From the NCBI RefSeq assembly GCF_036345155.1, contig NZ_CP107772.1, positions 6,262,001-6,326,000 on the forward strand: a DNA stretch of 64,000 nt, read 5' to 3'. Below, piece after piece: positions 26,842 through 35,604 of the stretch (positions are counted from its first letter, which is position 1; each line of letters begins with the position of its first letter). This stretch comes from Streptomyces sp. NBC_00582 (GTDB lineage Bacteria > Actinomycetota > Actinomycetes > Streptomycetales > Streptomycetaceae). Below the pieces are notes generated by a model, which worked only from the letters and a program-made list of their open reading frames with translations, was not told the DNA's origin and ran no database searches. The position numbers were made by a program, and so were the translations under genes.

Positions 26842-27537
26842 ATGCCGACCCACCGCACGCGCCACCCCGGTCCCCGTGTCCACGTCCACCGGGTCCGGCA
26901 GGGCGGCGGCGCCGGGGTGCGGGTGATCCGGGCCGCGCCCGCCTCCGTACGGCTGGCGTTGCGGGACGACCGGCACTGGCTGTCGATGTACGCCGACCGG
27001 GAGGGCGCGGGCCTGCTCGTCGCGCTGTGGGCGCTGGCCGCGCGGTCCGCGCACTCGCTCGTGTATCTGCCGATCCGCGCCAACCCGGCGCCCGAGGGCG
27101 TGGCCGGCGACGGTGAACCGGTCGCGCTGGACCTGGTGCTGCTCCACCACGGCCTCCAGTTCCCCACCGCGTCCTGGAAGGAGGTACGCGGACGGCTCGG
27201 GGCCGGAAGGCCGCACACCGTGTCCCTCCCCGACCGGGACTTCCCCGACGAGTCCGCCGTCGACCACGACCGGTGGCGCCACCGGGAGTACCGCGACCAC
27301 CTCGACTTCCACCTCGCGGCGCACACCCTGTTCGTGGTCGGCAGCGCCACCGCCTTCCGCGCACACGGCGCGGCCCTGCGCGGCCTCGTCGACGAGGCGC
27401 CCTCCCACCGGCACCGCCACCCCGCCGGCACGCACCACTGCGTCGAACTGGGCTCCGGTCCCTGGCCGCACGCGAGAACCCGTCGTCACGTACCGGGCCG
27501 TCTGCACATCCAGTACTGCGCCACCTGGCGCGTCTGA
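26842..27537 (+). CDS. Hypothetical protein, 231 residues
   Basis: Not recognised. A basic N-terminus (MPTHRTRHPGPRVHVHRV) is followed by a mixed alpha/beta sequence (RLALRDDRHWLSMYADREGAGLLVALWALAARSAHSLVYLPIRANP, EPVALDLVLLHHGLQFPTASWKEVRG) and a His-rich C-terminal part (HRHRHPAGTHHCVELG). No signal peptide or transmembrane helix. Codon bias and a plausible fold pattern support a real gene. The start lies immediately after the duplicated segment, which supplies the leader. Confidence 0.7.
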   Translation: MPTHRTRHPGPRVHVHRVRQGGGAGVRVIRAAPASVRLALRDDRHWLSMYADREGAGLLVALWALAARSAHSLVYLPIRANPAPEGVAGDGEPVALDLVLLHHGLQFPTASWKEVRGRLGAGRPHTVSLPDRDFPDESAVDHDRWRHREYRDHLDFHLAAHTLFVVGSATAFRAHGAALRGLVDEAPSHRHRHPAGTHHCVELGSGPWPHARTRRHVPGRLHIQYCATWRV

Positions 27538-27546
27538 GGGAGTCCG

Positions 27547-27954
27547 TCAGTCGAGGATCGCCGTCGCCTCGATCTCCACCAGGTGCTCGGGGATGTGGAG
27601 GGCGGCGACGCCCAGCAGGGTGACCGGTGGGGTCGCGGTGACGCCCAGGCGGCCGGCCGCGCGGGTGACGCCCTCCATGAACGCGGGCATCTTCCGCGGG
27701 GTCCAGTCGACGACATGGACGGTCAGCCCGGTGACGTCGTCGAAGCCGGCGCCCACCCCGGCGAGAGCGGTGCCGACATTGACGTAGGCCTGCTCGACCT
27801 GCGCGGCGAGATCGCCCTCGCCGACCGTGACGCCGTCGGCGTCCCAGGCGACCTGCCCGGCGACGCGGACGAGCCGGGAGCCGGTGGCCACGGACACCTG
27901 GCTGTAGGCGTCGGTCCTGGGCAGTCCGGACGGGTTCACGAGGGTGACGGTCAT
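27547..27954 (-). CDS. RidA/YjgF family protein
   Basis: A 135-residue RidA-family protein; RidA hydrolyses reactive enamine/imine intermediates to ketoacids. Visible: NPSGLPRTDAYSQVSVATGSRLVRVAGQVAWDADG, AQVEQAYVNVGTALAG, and VAALHIPEHLVEIEATAIL. The catalytic Arg seen in canonical RidA near the C-terminus is not obvious here, so it may belong to another Rid subgroup with a different activity. Divergent from the HxlR regulator, which may control it. Confidence 0.9.
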   Translation of the reverse strand: MTVTLVNPSGLPRTDAYSQVSVATGSRLVRVAGQVAWDADGVTVGEGDLAAQVEQAYVNVGTALAGVGAGFDDVTGLTVHVVDWTPRKMPAFMEGVTRAAGRLGVTATPPVTLLGVAALHIPEHLVEIEATAILD

Positions 27955-28065
27955 GGGGTGCCTGCCTTCCGTGGGAACGGTCGTGCTCTCTTGTGGTTAC
28001 TTGGGAACTGTAGGAGAGTGAACGCTGACATGGAAGAACGCACTTTTCGGTGACTGGGGAACCTG

Positions 28066-28449
28066 ATGGTGACCAAGCAGTACACGGGCACGCCCGACGA
28101 ACAGGCGGACCTGAGGAGGGCCGACTCGCTCGCCCGGGAGATCTTCTCCGACGTGGCCAACAAGTGGGCGCTGCTGATCATCGAGGCGCTCGGGGAACGC
28201 ACCCTGCGGTTCAGCGGATTGCGCGACGAGGTCGAGGGCGTCAGCCACAAGATGCTCACCCAGAACCTGCGCATGCTGGAGCGCAACGGCCTGGTGGAGC
28301 GGACCGTGCACCCGACCGTGCCGCCGCGCGTCGAGTACACCCTGACCCAGGCGGGGCTGGGGCTGCGGGCCACGGTCGACGGGATGTGCGAGTGGACCCA
28401 CCGGTACCTCGCCCACATCGAGGCCTCCCGCCGCCACTTCGACGGCTGA
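28066..28449 (+). CDS. HxlR family transcriptional regulator
   Basis: A 127-residue winged-helix regulator: FSDVANKWALLIIEALGERTLRFSGLRDEVEGVSHKMLTQNLRMLERNGLVERTVHPTVPPRVEYTLTQAG is the full HxlR domain. No additional sensory domain and no Cys redox switch is apparent. The 111-bp gap to the divergent RidA gene contains GGAACT/GGGAAC-like repeats that could be its operator. Confidence 0.92.
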   Translation: MVTKQYTGTPDEQADLRRADSLAREIFSDVANKWALLIIEALGERTLRFSGLRDEVEGVSHKMLTQNLRMLERNGLVERTVHPTVPPRVEYTLTQAGLGLRATVDGMCEWTHRYLAHIEASRRHFDG

Positions 28450-28510
28450 GCGCGCCCCGCCCGGACAACTCCGTCGCGTGCCCCGTACACCGACCGCTAG
28501 CGTGCCGTGC

Positions 28511-29005
28511 ATGACGACCACGACCGGTGCCCATCCCCGTTTCGCCGAGGCCCTGCGCGAGCTCGGGCTCGACGACCTGAACGCCCGGGTCCGCCGTTTC
28601 CCGGAGGCGACCCGCACCGCCGCCGAGGCGGCCGCCGCGATCGGGTGCGAGCCGAGCCGGATCTGCAAGTCGCTGATCTTCGCGGCGGACGGGGTGCCGG
28701 TGCTGGTGCTGATGGACGGCGCGTCCCGGGTCGACGTGGAGCGGGTGCGGGAGGAACTCGGCGCCGCGAGGGTGACGAGGGCCGACGCGGCCGTCGTGCG
28801 CGAGACGACCGGGTACGCCATCGGCGGCGTACCGCCCTTCGGGCACCGCACCCGCACCCGGGTCCTCGCCGACCGCGGTCTCCTCGCGCACGACGTCGTG
28901 TGGGCCGCCGCCGGCACCCCGTACACCGTGTTCCCCATGGCCCCGGACGCCCTCGTCGCCCACGCCGCCGCCACCGTCGTGGACGTCCGCGAGCGCACCG
29001 CGTGA
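28511..29005 (+). CDS. YbaK/EbsC family aminoacyl-tRNA deacylase
   Basis: A 164-residue editing-domain protein of the YbaK/ProX superfamily, which hydrolyses mischarged tRNA (typically Cys- or Ala-tRNA). Signatures: AAAIGCEPSRICKSLIFAADG with the conserved Lys, ALRELGLDDLNARV, and TGYAIGGVPPFGH. The ATG at 28511 is used; its stop overlaps the next gene (GTGA), so the transporter is translationally coupled. Confidence 0.9.
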   Translation: MTTTTGAHPRFAEALRELGLDDLNARVRRFPEATRTAAEAAAAIGCEPSRICKSLIFAADGVPVLVLMDGASRVDVERVREELGAARVTRADAAVVRETTGYAIGGVPPFGHRTRTRVLADRGLLAHDVVWAAAGTPYTVFPMAPDALVAHAAATVVDVRERTA

Positions 29006-29847
29006 CGCCGCTGGTCACCGCCGCCGTGCTGCTGGCGGCGGTCACCCACGCGAGCTGGAACGCCATCGCCCACCGGATCACCGACAGGCTGGTGGGCTTC
29101 ACGCTGATCGCGGGCGGCGGCACGCTCATCGGACTGGCCCTCGCGCCGTTCGTCGCGGTCCCGGCCGCGGGGGCCTGGCCGTACCTGCTGGGCTCCGCCG
29201 TCGTCCACGTCGCGTACTACGCGCTGCTCATGCGGTCCTTCCGGCTGGGCGACTTCGGGCAGGCGTACCCCCTCGCGCGCGGCTCCGCGCCGCTCGTCGT
29301 GACCGTCCTCGCCGCCGTGTTCGCGCACGAGGTGCCCGACGGCTGGGCGGCCGCCGGCATCGCGCTGTCCTGCGCGGGGCTGACCGGCGTCGCCCTGTGG
29401 GGGCTGCGTGGACGGCGGCCCGACGGGGCGGCGATCGGCGCCGCGCTGGCGACCGGGCTGACCATCGCGGCGTACACGGTCGTCGACGGCCTCGGAGTGC
29501 GCGCCTCCGGCTCCTCCCTCGGCTACATCGCCTGGCTGATGGTCGTTCAGGGCGTGGTGATCCCGGCGTACGCCGTCACCCGCCGACGCGGCGGGACCGT
29601 CGCCGACCTACGGCCCTTCGCGGCCCTCGGTCTCCTCGGCTCCGCCCTGTCCGTCGCCGCCTACGCCCTCGTCCTGTGGGCCCAGACCCGAGCCGAACTG
29701 GCCCCCGTCGCCGCGCTGCGCGAGTCCTCCATCATCGTCGGCGCGGCCATCGGCGCCGTCTTCTTCAAGGAGCGGTTCGGCGCCCCGCGCATCGCCGCCG
29801 CGGGCCTGCTCGTCCTGGGCATCGGGCTGATGCTGCACTCCGGTTGA
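29002..29847 (+). CDS. EamA/DMT family transporter
   Basis: A 281-residue membrane protein with about ten hydrophobic helices in two EamA repeats. The first repeat contains ASWNAIAHR and AYYALLMRSFRLGDFGQAYPLARGSAPL. The second contains ALVLWAQTRAELAPVAALRESSIIVGAAIGAVFFKERFG, the characteristic EamA Pro/Ala-x-x-Glu helix end. The GTG start overlaps the YbaK stop. Likely a metabolite exporter; substrate unknown. Confidence 0.92.
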   Translation: MTPLVTAAVLLAAVTHASWNAIAHRITDRLVGFTLIAGGGTLIGLALAPFVAVPAAGAWPYLLGSAVVHVAYYALLMRSFRLGDFGQAYPLARGSAPLVVTVLAAVFAHEVPDGWAAAGIALSCAGLTGVALWGLRGRRPDGAAIGAALATGLTIAAYTVVDGLGVRASGSSLGYIAWLMVVQGVVIPAYAVTRRRGGTVADLRPFAALGLLGSALSVAAYALVLWAQTRAELAPVAALRESSIIVGAAIGAVFFKERFGAPRIAAAGLLVLGIGLMLHSG

Positions 29848-29934
29848 CCGCGGGGGCGTCCCGTGTGCCCCGCGTGGGTGCGGGCGCCCGCCCGGAGGAG
29901 CACCCTGGAAGCAGGAGTTCCGGAGGTGACCGAC

Positions 29935-30210
29935 ATGATGCACACCGCTGTGGGATGGCACGTCGAGCTGGAGTTCGAGGAGGACGATCAGCACACGAAG
30001 GCCGCCGCGCTGGTCCGCCTGCCCGACGGGTCCGAGGTGCGGTCCCGGGGGCACGCCACCCGCCACCGGGTCGACAGCAACCAGCCACGGGTCGGCGAGG
30101 AGATAGCGGGTGCCCGCGCCCTCAACGAACTCGCCATGCAGTTGCTGACGAAGGCCCATGAGGAGATCGACGACGCGTCGGGGCGGACGTCCCACTCCAT
30201 CAACATGTGA
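29935..30210 (+). CDS. DUF1876 domain-containing protein
   Basis: A 91-residue protein matching the actinobacterial DUF1876 pattern: GWHVELEFEEDDQHTKAAALVRLPDG at the N-terminus, RGHATRHRVDSNQPRVGEEIAGARALNELAMQLL in the middle and ending HSINM. CGGAGG lies seven bases before the ATG. Function unknown; this family is related to dsRBD-like folds and is widespread in Streptomyces. Confidence 0.88.
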   Translation: MMHTAVGWHVELEFEEDDQHTKAAALVRLPDGSEVRSRGHATRHRVDSNQPRVGEEIAGARALNELAMQLLTKAHEEIDDASGRTSHSINM

Positions 30211-30252
30211 CGCCCCGTGCGGTCGCCCCCGTGGGGTCGCCCGCGCGGTGGA

Positions 30253-31425
30253 TCACCCGGAGGCGATCGCCGTGCGGAGCGCCCGCAGCAGCGCCTGGGC
30301 TCGCGGGTCGGCCGTCACGCTCGTACGGAAACCGTTGGTGACATAGCCGAAGGCGATGCCGGAGCCGGGGTCGGCGAGGCCGAGGGCGCCGCCGCGGCCG
30401 GGGTGGCCGAAGGAGGTGGGGGAGAGCAGTGGCGACGCGCCGCCGTGCAGCATGGGGCCGAGGCCGAACCGGGTGGTGACCACCAGCACCCGGTCCGGTC
30501 CCGCGGACTGCTCGGAGCGCGCCAGCTCGGCCGTCTCCGGGGTGAACAGCCGTGTGCCGCCGTCGACTTCGCCGATGAGCGAGGCGTAGAAGCGGGCCAG
30601 GCCGTCGGCGGTGGCGATGCCGTTGGAGGCGGGCAGGGCGGCCGCGCGGTAGGCGGGGTCGTTCTCGTCGGGCAGCGGGGTGATCGCGGCGAAGGCGCGG
30701 CGGGTGAGGGAGCCGGGGTCGGCGTAGGCGTCGGCGACGGAGCGCTTGGGCCGGGTCCGCAGGCCCCCGGCCGGGACGGGTGCGTCGACCTGCCCGACGC
30801 GCCCCACGCGCGCGTGGAGCGACGCCGGCAGCCCCAGCCACAGATCGGCTCCGAGCGGCCCGGCGATCTCGTCGGCGATCCACTCCCCGATGGTCCGTCC
30901 GGTGACCCTCCGCACCAGCTCCCCGGTCAGCCAGCTGTACGTCTGCGCGTGATAGCCGTGGTCGGTGCCCGGCTCCCAGACGGGTGCCTGCGCCGCGACC
31001 GCCGCCGCGCCGAGATCGGGGTCGGCCGCCTCTGCGGGCGTCAGCGGCCGGTCGAGCACGGGCACGCCGGCGCGGTGCGCGAGCAGGTGCCGCACCAGCG
31101 TGCGTTCCTTGCCGTTCGCCTTGTACTGCGGCCAGTACGTCCCGACGGGCGCGTCCAGGTCCAGCTCTCCGCGCTGGTGCAGCAGCAGGAGTACGGCGGC
31201 GGCGACGCCCTTGGTCGCGGAGCGCACGATCTGCGCGGTGCCGCGCTCCCAGGGAGCCGTGCCGTCGACGTCCCGGGTGCCGCCCCACAGGTCGACGACC
31301 TTGCGTCCGTCCCGGTAGACGGCCACCGCCGCGCCCCGTTCCCCGAGCGTCTCGAAGTTCCGTACGAACGCCTCCCGGACCGGCTCGAACCCCTCGGCCA
31401 CCTCACCGCTCGCGTTCATGTGCAC
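30253..31425 (-). CDS. Serine hydrolase, beta-lactamase/EstB family
   Basis: A 390-residue class C beta-lactamase-like esterase. Catalytic SxxK as S69-ATK in IVRSATKG, the Tyr motif in YHAQTYSWLTGELV and a C-terminal HGG in GPMLHGGASPL matching the KTG-equivalent. Extra signatures LDAPVGTYWPQY and LLAHRAGVP are typical of EstB-like actinobacterial esterases. No signal peptide, so probably cytosolic. GTG at 31425 has AAGGGG upstream; ATG at 31419 is possible. Confidence 0.9.
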   Translation of the reverse strand: MHMNASGEVAEGFEPVREAFVRNFETLGERGAAVAVYRDGRKVVDLWGGTRDVDGTAPWERGTAQIVRSATKGVAAAVLLLLHQRGELDLDAPVGTYWPQYKANGKERTLVRHLLAHRAGVPVLDRPLTPAEAADPDLGAAAVAAQAPVWEPGTDHGYHAQTYSWLTGELVRRVTGRTIGEWIADEIAGPLGADLWLGLPASLHARVGRVGQVDAPVPAGGLRTRPKRSVADAYADPGSLTRRAFAAITPLPDENDPAYRAAALPASNGIATADGLARFYASLIGEVDGGTRLFTPETAELARSEQSAGPDRVLVVTTRFGLGPMLHGGASPLLSPTSFGHPGRGGALGLADPGSGIAFGYVTNGFRTSVTADPRAQALLRALRTAIASG

Positions 31426-31754
31426 GCCCGGACCCCTTCACTCGCTTGCGACAGTGAGTGAAACACGGAGGCCGGGCCTTGGATTCCTCGGGGCCAGGGG
31501 TCTCGGGCGGGTCGTACGAGGGCGCTCACCTCGCGGGGGTGGTGGTCGTAGCGGTGGACCCGGGCGCCGTCGCGGGTGCGCAGCTCCAGTTCCTCGCGCC
31601 GGACGCGGTATTCGGACCGGTCCCCCTCGTCGACCCACCAGCCGTGCGTCCTGGCGGTCAACTCCCGCCAGGTGTAGGCCCGGTAGGTGCGGAACCGGCG
31701 CAGGACCACGCCCCGCTCGTACCGGTACCCCGACAGGGTGACCGGCATCAGCAC
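31416..31754 (-). CDS. Hypothetical protein, possibly 5'-incomplete
   Basis: A 112-residue ORF (LSGYRYERGVVLRRFRTYRAYTWRELTARTHGWWVDEGDRSEYRVRREELELRTRDGARVHRYDHH) with good coding character but no recognised family. Upstream of the GTG at 31754 the frame stays open to 31964 and still reads protein-like (GDRWERRLAQRLVPRRAAALAGWRALVL), yet contains no ATG, GTG or TTG. This suggests a non-canonical start, a lost start or a small frameshift. The C-terminus overlaps the esterase start by 10 bases. Confidence 0.5.
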   Translation of the reverse strand: MLMPVTLSGYRYERGVVLRRFRTYRAYTWRELTARTHGWWVDEGDRSEYRVRREELELRTRDGARVHRYDHHPREVSALVRPARDPWPRGIQGPASVFHSLSQASEGVRACT

Positions 31755-31961
31755 GAGGGCGCGCCACCCGGCGAGCGCGGCCGCCCGGCGCGGGACGAGC
31801 CGCTGCGCGAGCCGTCGCTCCCAGCGGTCGCCCCTGACACCATCCGTGACACCGTTCGTGACGCCGTCCGTGGACGTGCCCGCAGGACTGCCCGCAGGAC
31901 TGTCCGTGGGACCCCCCGATCCCGCTCGCCCGCACGGGCGACACCGGCGTTGTACCCGGGG

Positions 31962-32426
31962 TCAGCCCAGCACGATCGTGACGTCGATGTTGCCGCGGGT
32001 GGCGTTGGAGTACGGGCACACCTGGTGCGCCGCGCCGACCAGCTTCTCGGCGAGGCCCTGGTCGAGCACGGGCAGCGAGACGCTGAGGGCGACGGCGAGG
32101 CCGTAGCCCTTGGTCCTGTTCGGCCCGATGCCGACCTTCGCCGCGACCGTGGAGCCGGTCAGGTCGTAGCCCGCGCGGTTGCCGACGAGGATCAGCGCGT
32201 TGTGGAAGCAGGAGCTGTAGCCGGCCGCGAAGAGCTGTTCCGGGTTCGTGCCCTTGCCGTCGCCGCCCAGCTCCGGCGGCATAGCCACCTTCAGCTCGAT
32301 ATGGCCGTCCTGGCTGGTCACGTACCCGTCGCGACCTCCGTGCGCGGTCGCCTCGGCGACGTACATGATCTTCGTCGGACGGGTGTCGACGGTTTCCACT
32401 CCGTCGACGGCGGCACCTTCGCTCAC
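31962..32426 (-). CDS. ohr: Organic hydroperoxide resistance protein
   Basis: A 154-residue Ohr-family peroxidase that reduces organic hydroperoxides with a Cys pair and lipoyl reductant. Both active Cys are visible: AAGYSSCFHNALI and AHQVCPYSNATRGN; the catalytic Arg/Glu scaffold (TNPEQLFAAGYSSC) is also present. The GTG start at 32426 is downstream of ohrR on the same strand, the standard ohrR-ohr arrangement. Confidence 0.95.
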   Translation of the reverse strand: MSEGAAVDGVETVDTRPTKIMYVAEATAHGGRDGYVTSQDGHIELKVAMPPELGGDGKGTNPEQLFAAGYSSCFHNALILVGNRAGYDLTGSTVAAKVGIGPNRTKGYGLAVALSVSLPVLDQGLAEKLVGAAHQVCPYSNATRGNIDVTIVLG

Positions 32427-32474
32427 AGCGGGACCCCTCCCCAGAACGCGTTCCCGATTACATCGTGCACAAGG

Positions 32475-32486
32475 TACCGGCCGGTA
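32475..32486. promoter_or_regulatory. Palindrome in the ohrR-ohr gap
   Basis: TACCGGCCGGTA is a perfect 12-bp palindrome 49 bases upstream of ohr. It could be part of an OhrR operator, although it is GC-rich compared with known OhrR sites. Confidence 0.35.
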
Positions 32487-32542
32487 GGTCGGTGTGTGCC
32501 CACCAGGGGGTAGTAACCGCGGGTAACTTCAGCTCGCGCGGG

Positions 32543-33010
32543 CTACCGCGCGCGGCTCGCCGCGCCGTGCGCCCGCTCCGCGAGACCCCACAGCTCCTCG
32601 CGCAACCGCGCGACCTCCGCCGCCTCCAGACCGGTCGCGGTCATCAGCGCGCCGGGGACGCGCGTCGCGCGCCCCTTCAGTTCCTCGCCGCGCCCGGTGC
32701 ACGCGACGAGCACCGTGCGCTCGTCGCGCTCCGAGCGCTCCCGGCGCACGAGACCCGCCGCCTCCAGGCGTTTCAGCAGCGGCGACATCGTGCCGTAGTC
32801 GAGCCGCAGGGCCGCCGCCAGTTCCTTCACGGTGGTCTCGCCGCGTTCCCACAGGACCAGCAGCACGAGGTACTGCGGGTAGGTGAGCCCGAGCTCGTCC
32901 AGGACGGGGCGGTAGGCGGAGGTCACCGCGCGCTGGGCCGCGTACAGCGCGAAGCACAACTGCTCGTCGAGCAGCGGCGTACGCTCGGCCGTCCGGTTCT
33001 CGTCGGTCAC
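32543..33010 (-). CDS. ohrR: MarR family organic-peroxide sensor OhrR
   Basis: A 155-residue MarR-type repressor. LDEQLCFALYAAQRAV carries the peroxide-sensing Cys in the position used by OhrR, and LDELGLTYPQYLVLLVLWERGETTVKELAAALRLDYGTMSPLLKRLEAAGLVRRERSERDER is the winged helix. The GTG at 33010 is used; a GTG at 33025 is possible. The gene immediately upstream of ohr strongly supports control of ohr by organic peroxides. Confidence 0.92.
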   Translation of the reverse strand: MTDENRTAERTPLLDEQLCFALYAAQRAVTSAYRPVLDELGLTYPQYLVLLVLWERGETTVKELAAALRLDYGTMSPLLKRLEAAGLVRRERSERDERTVLVACTGRGEELKGRATRVPGALMTATGLEAAEVARLREELWGLAERAHGAASRAR

Positions 33011-33021
33011 GTGCCCATTCG

Positions 33022-33771
33022 TCACGCGCCCATTGTGACGGAGCGCGGGTCGAACCCGAAGGGCAGCTCCAGGCGATGGGCGTTCATCAGGGCCTCGTCG
33101 GCGAGCAGGTCCCCCGTGCGGCCGTCCGCGGCGATCACGCCCTCGCTGAGGATCAGCGAGCGCGGGCACAGCTCCAGGGCGTACGGCAGGTCGTGCGTGA
33201 CCATCAGCACGGTCACGTCCAGCGAGCGCAGGATGTCGGCGAGTTCACGGCGCGAGGCGGGGTCGAGGTTGGAGGACGGCTCGTCCAGGACGAGGATCTC
33301 CGGCTCCATCGCCAGCACGGTGGCGACGGCGACCCGGCGGCGCTGGCCGAAGGAGAGGTGGTGCGGCGGGCGGTCCTTGAAGTCCGCCATGCCGACCCGC
33401 GCGAGCGCGCGGTCCACACGCTCCTCCAGCTCCGCGCCCTTCAGTCCGGCCGCGGCCGGCCCGAACGCCACGTCCTCACGGACCGTCGGCATGAAGAGCT
33501 GGTCGTCCGGGTCCTGGAACACGAGCCCGACCTTGCGGCGGATTTCCGCCATGTGCCGCTTGCCGACGGGCAGTCCGGCGACCGTCACCGTGCCCGCGCC
33601 GCCGGTGAGGATGCCGTTGAGATGCAGCACGAGGGTCGTCTTGCCGGCGCCGTTCGGCCCGAGCAGCGCGACCCGCTCCCCGCGCGCGAGGGAGAAGTCC
33701 ACGCCGAACAGCGCCTGATGGCCGTCGGGGTAGGCGAAGGCGAGGCCACGGACCTCGAGAGAAGCAGTCAC
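33022..33771 (-). CDS. cbiO: Energy-coupling-factor ATPase for Co/Ni uptake
   Basis: A 249-residue ECF-type ATPase: Walker A GPNGAGKTTL, Q-loop VFQDPDDQLF, signature LSFGQRRRVAVATVLA (the LSxGQ variant typical of CbiO), Walker B LVLDEPSSNLDP and H-loop MVTHDLPYAL. The GTG at 33771 overlaps the cbiQ stop (GTGA); an ATG at 33780 is an alternative. Together with CbiQ and CbiM it imports cobalt or nickel using ATP. Confidence 0.93.
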   Translation of the reverse strand: MTASLEVRGLAFAYPDGHQALFGVDFSLARGERVALLGPNGAGKTTLVLHLNGILTGGAGTVTVAGLPVGKRHMAEIRRKVGLVFQDPDDQLFMPTVREDVAFGPAAAGLKGAELEERVDRALARVGMADFKDRPPHHLSFGQRRRVAVATVLAMEPEILVLDEPSSNLDPASRRELADILRSLDVTVLMVTHDLPYALELCPRSLILSEGVIAADGRTGDLLADEALMNAHRLELPFGFDPRSVTMGA

Positions 33772-34529
33772 AGCACCCATCCCAACACGCAGACGACCAG
33801 GGCGGCGACCGGCAGGGCGCACGCGTACGACCACTGCGCGCGGGACGCGGTCACCTCGTCGATCACCGGCATCGCACCGGCGTACCCCCGGCTCACCATC
33901 GCCAGGTGCACCCGCTCGCCGCGTTCGTAGGAGCGGATGAACAGCGCGCCCGCCGACTTGGCGAGCACGCCCCAGTGGCGGACGCCCTTTGCCTCGAACC
34001 CGCGCGACTCGCGCGCGATCCGCATCCGCCGCATCTCGTCGGTGATGACATCGCCGTAACGGATCATGAAGGACGCGATCTGCACCAGCAGCGGGGGCAG
34101 CCGCAGCCGCTGGAGGCCGAGGAGCAGCTCCCGCAGCTCCGTGGTGGCCGCGAGGAGCACGGAGGCGGCGACGCCGAGGGTGCCCTTGGCGAGGACGTTC
34201 CAGGCGCCCCACAGGCCGTTCACGCTGAGGGACAGTCCGAGGACGTCCACCCGCTCGCCCTCCGCCACGAACGGCATCAGCACCGCGAACGCGACGAACG
34301 GCACCTCGATCAGCAGACGTTTGAGCAGGAAACCGGTGGGCACGCGCGCGTGCCGTGCGACGCAGGCGAGCAGGACGGCGTACAGACCGAACGCCCACAT
34401 CGCCTCCCTCGGCGTCGACACGACGACGACCACGAAGGCGAACGCGGCGGCGAGCTTGGTGTGCGGCGGCAGGGCGTGCACGGGCGAGTGCCCGTGCCGG
34501 TAGAGCCGGTGCGCGTGTCCCGCTCCCAT
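33768..34529 (-). CDS. cbiQ: Energy-coupling-factor transmembrane protein (T component)
   Basis: A 253-residue membrane protein with about five helices and the CbiQ coupling motifs: SRGFEAKG and the preceding RIARESRGF (the ARG-type coupling helix contacting the ATPases), and LPPHTKLAAAFAFVVVVVST at the N-terminus. It lies between cbiM and cbiO in the standard order, four bases downstream of cbiM. The N-terminal HAHRLYRHGHSPVH is His-rich, which is common in metal-transport T components. Confidence 0.92.
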   Translation of the reverse strand: MGAGHAHRLYRHGHSPVHALPPHTKLAAAFAFVVVVVSTPREAMWAFGLYAVLLACVARHARVPTGFLLKRLLIEVPFVAFAVLMPFVAEGERVDVLGLSLSVNGLWGAWNVLAKGTLGVAASVLLAATTELRELLLGLQRLRLPPLLVQIASFMIRYGDVITDEMRRMRIARESRGFEAKGVRHWGVLAKSAGALFIRSYERGERVHLAMVSRGYAGAMPVIDEVTASRAQWSYACALPVAALVVCVLGWVL

Positions 34530-34533
34530 GCCG

Positions 34534-35583
34534 TCAGACGTTCTCTACGGCGGTGGGGGAGGCGTCCGCCGTACGGCGCCGGCGCACCGCCCAGAAGACC
34601 GCGCTGCCCGCGACGACGGTCACGCCCACGCCGATCACGCCCGCGAGGCCGCCGGACAGCCGGGCGTTCGTCACGTCCTCGACGCCGTAGTCGGCGAGCG
34701 GGGAGCCGGCGCTCGCGTGCTCCTCGGTCTTCCGGTCGATGCCGTGGTCGGCGGCGACCTTCTCCAGCCCGTCGGGGTTCGCGGAGGCGTAGAAGCTGAC
34801 GAAACCGGCGAGTACGAGGGAGGTGACCAGGCCGCCCACCCACAGCGTGCGCCGGGAGGTGCGCGCCGCGACGGGCGCCGTGTGCGCCGCGGGCGCGTCG
34901 ACCAGTTCGCCGTTCACGCGCAGCCGCAGCCTCTGCTGCAGTCCGCGCGCGCCGTACACGAGGTCCGGGCGTACGGCGATCACGGCGCCGACCGTCAGGG
35001 CGGTGATGACGGCCTCGCCGAGGCCGATCAGCACATGCACGCCGACCATCGCGCCGGCGACCTTGCCGATCGCCACCTCGGTGGTGCCGCCGACCGCGTA
35101 CAGCGCCGTGAACGCCACGGCCGCGGCGGGGACGGACAGCAGGGCGGCGACGAAGGACGCGACGGTGACCGAGCGGCGGGTGCGCGGCAGCACCTTCACC
35201 AGGCCGCGGAAGACGGCGTAGGCCACGACCGTCGTCACGATCGCCATGTCGGTGATGTTCACGCCGAGCGCGGTCAGCCCGCCGTCGGCGAAGAGGATGC
35301 CCTGCATCAGCAGGACCACGGACACGCACAGGACCCCGGTGAAGGGGCCCACGAGGATCGCGGCCAGCGCGCCGCCCAGCAGATGGCCGCTGGTGCCCGC
35401 CGCGACGGGGAAGTTCAGCATCTGCACGGCGAAGATGAACGCCGCGACCAGGCCGGCCAGCGGGGCCGTGCGCTCGTCGAGCTCACGGCGCGCGCCGCGC
35501 AGGCTCACGGCGATGGCGCCCGCGGCGACGACTCCGGTCACGGCGGAGGTCGGGGCGTTGATGAATCCGTCGGGTACGTGCAC
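34534..35583 (-). CDS. cbiM: Metal-binding substrate component CbiM with C-terminal PDGLE domain
   Basis: A 349-residue fusion. The N-terminal CbiM/NikM domain starts MHVPDGFINAP; the N-terminal Met-His is a metal ligand in this family. It continues through GTSGHLLGGALAAILVGP and DGGLTALGVNITDMA (about residues 1-225). The C-terminal third contains SFYASANPDGLEKVAADHGI, the PDGLE domain, with a final helix, replacing a separate CbiN/NikL. The GTG at 35583 is fixed by the MHVPDGF start. A Fur-family-like palindrome lies 22 bases upstream. Cobalt versus nickel cannot be decided. Confidence 0.92.
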   Translation of the reverse strand: MHVPDGFINAPTSAVTGVVAAGAIAVSLRGARRELDERTAPLAGLVAAFIFAVQMLNFPVAAGTSGHLLGGALAAILVGPFTGVLCVSVVLLMQGILFADGGLTALGVNITDMAIVTTVVAYAVFRGLVKVLPRTRRSVTVASFVAALLSVPAAAVAFTALYAVGGTTEVAIGKVAGAMVGVHVLIGLGEAVITALTVGAVIAVRPDLVYGARGLQQRLRLRVNGELVDAPAAHTAPVAARTSRRTLWVGGLVTSLVLAGFVSFYASANPDGLEKVAADHGIDRKTEEHASAGSPLADYGVEDVTNARLSGGLAGVIGVGVTVVAGSAVFWAVRRRRTADASPTAVENV

Positions 35584-35604
35584 CCGTCGATGATAGTGGC
35601 TTAA

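Noticed and set aside
30200..31288. Minus-strand frame overlapping the esterase gene
   Set aside because: Frame-shifted shadow of the beta-lactamase-type esterase, extremely Arg-rich.
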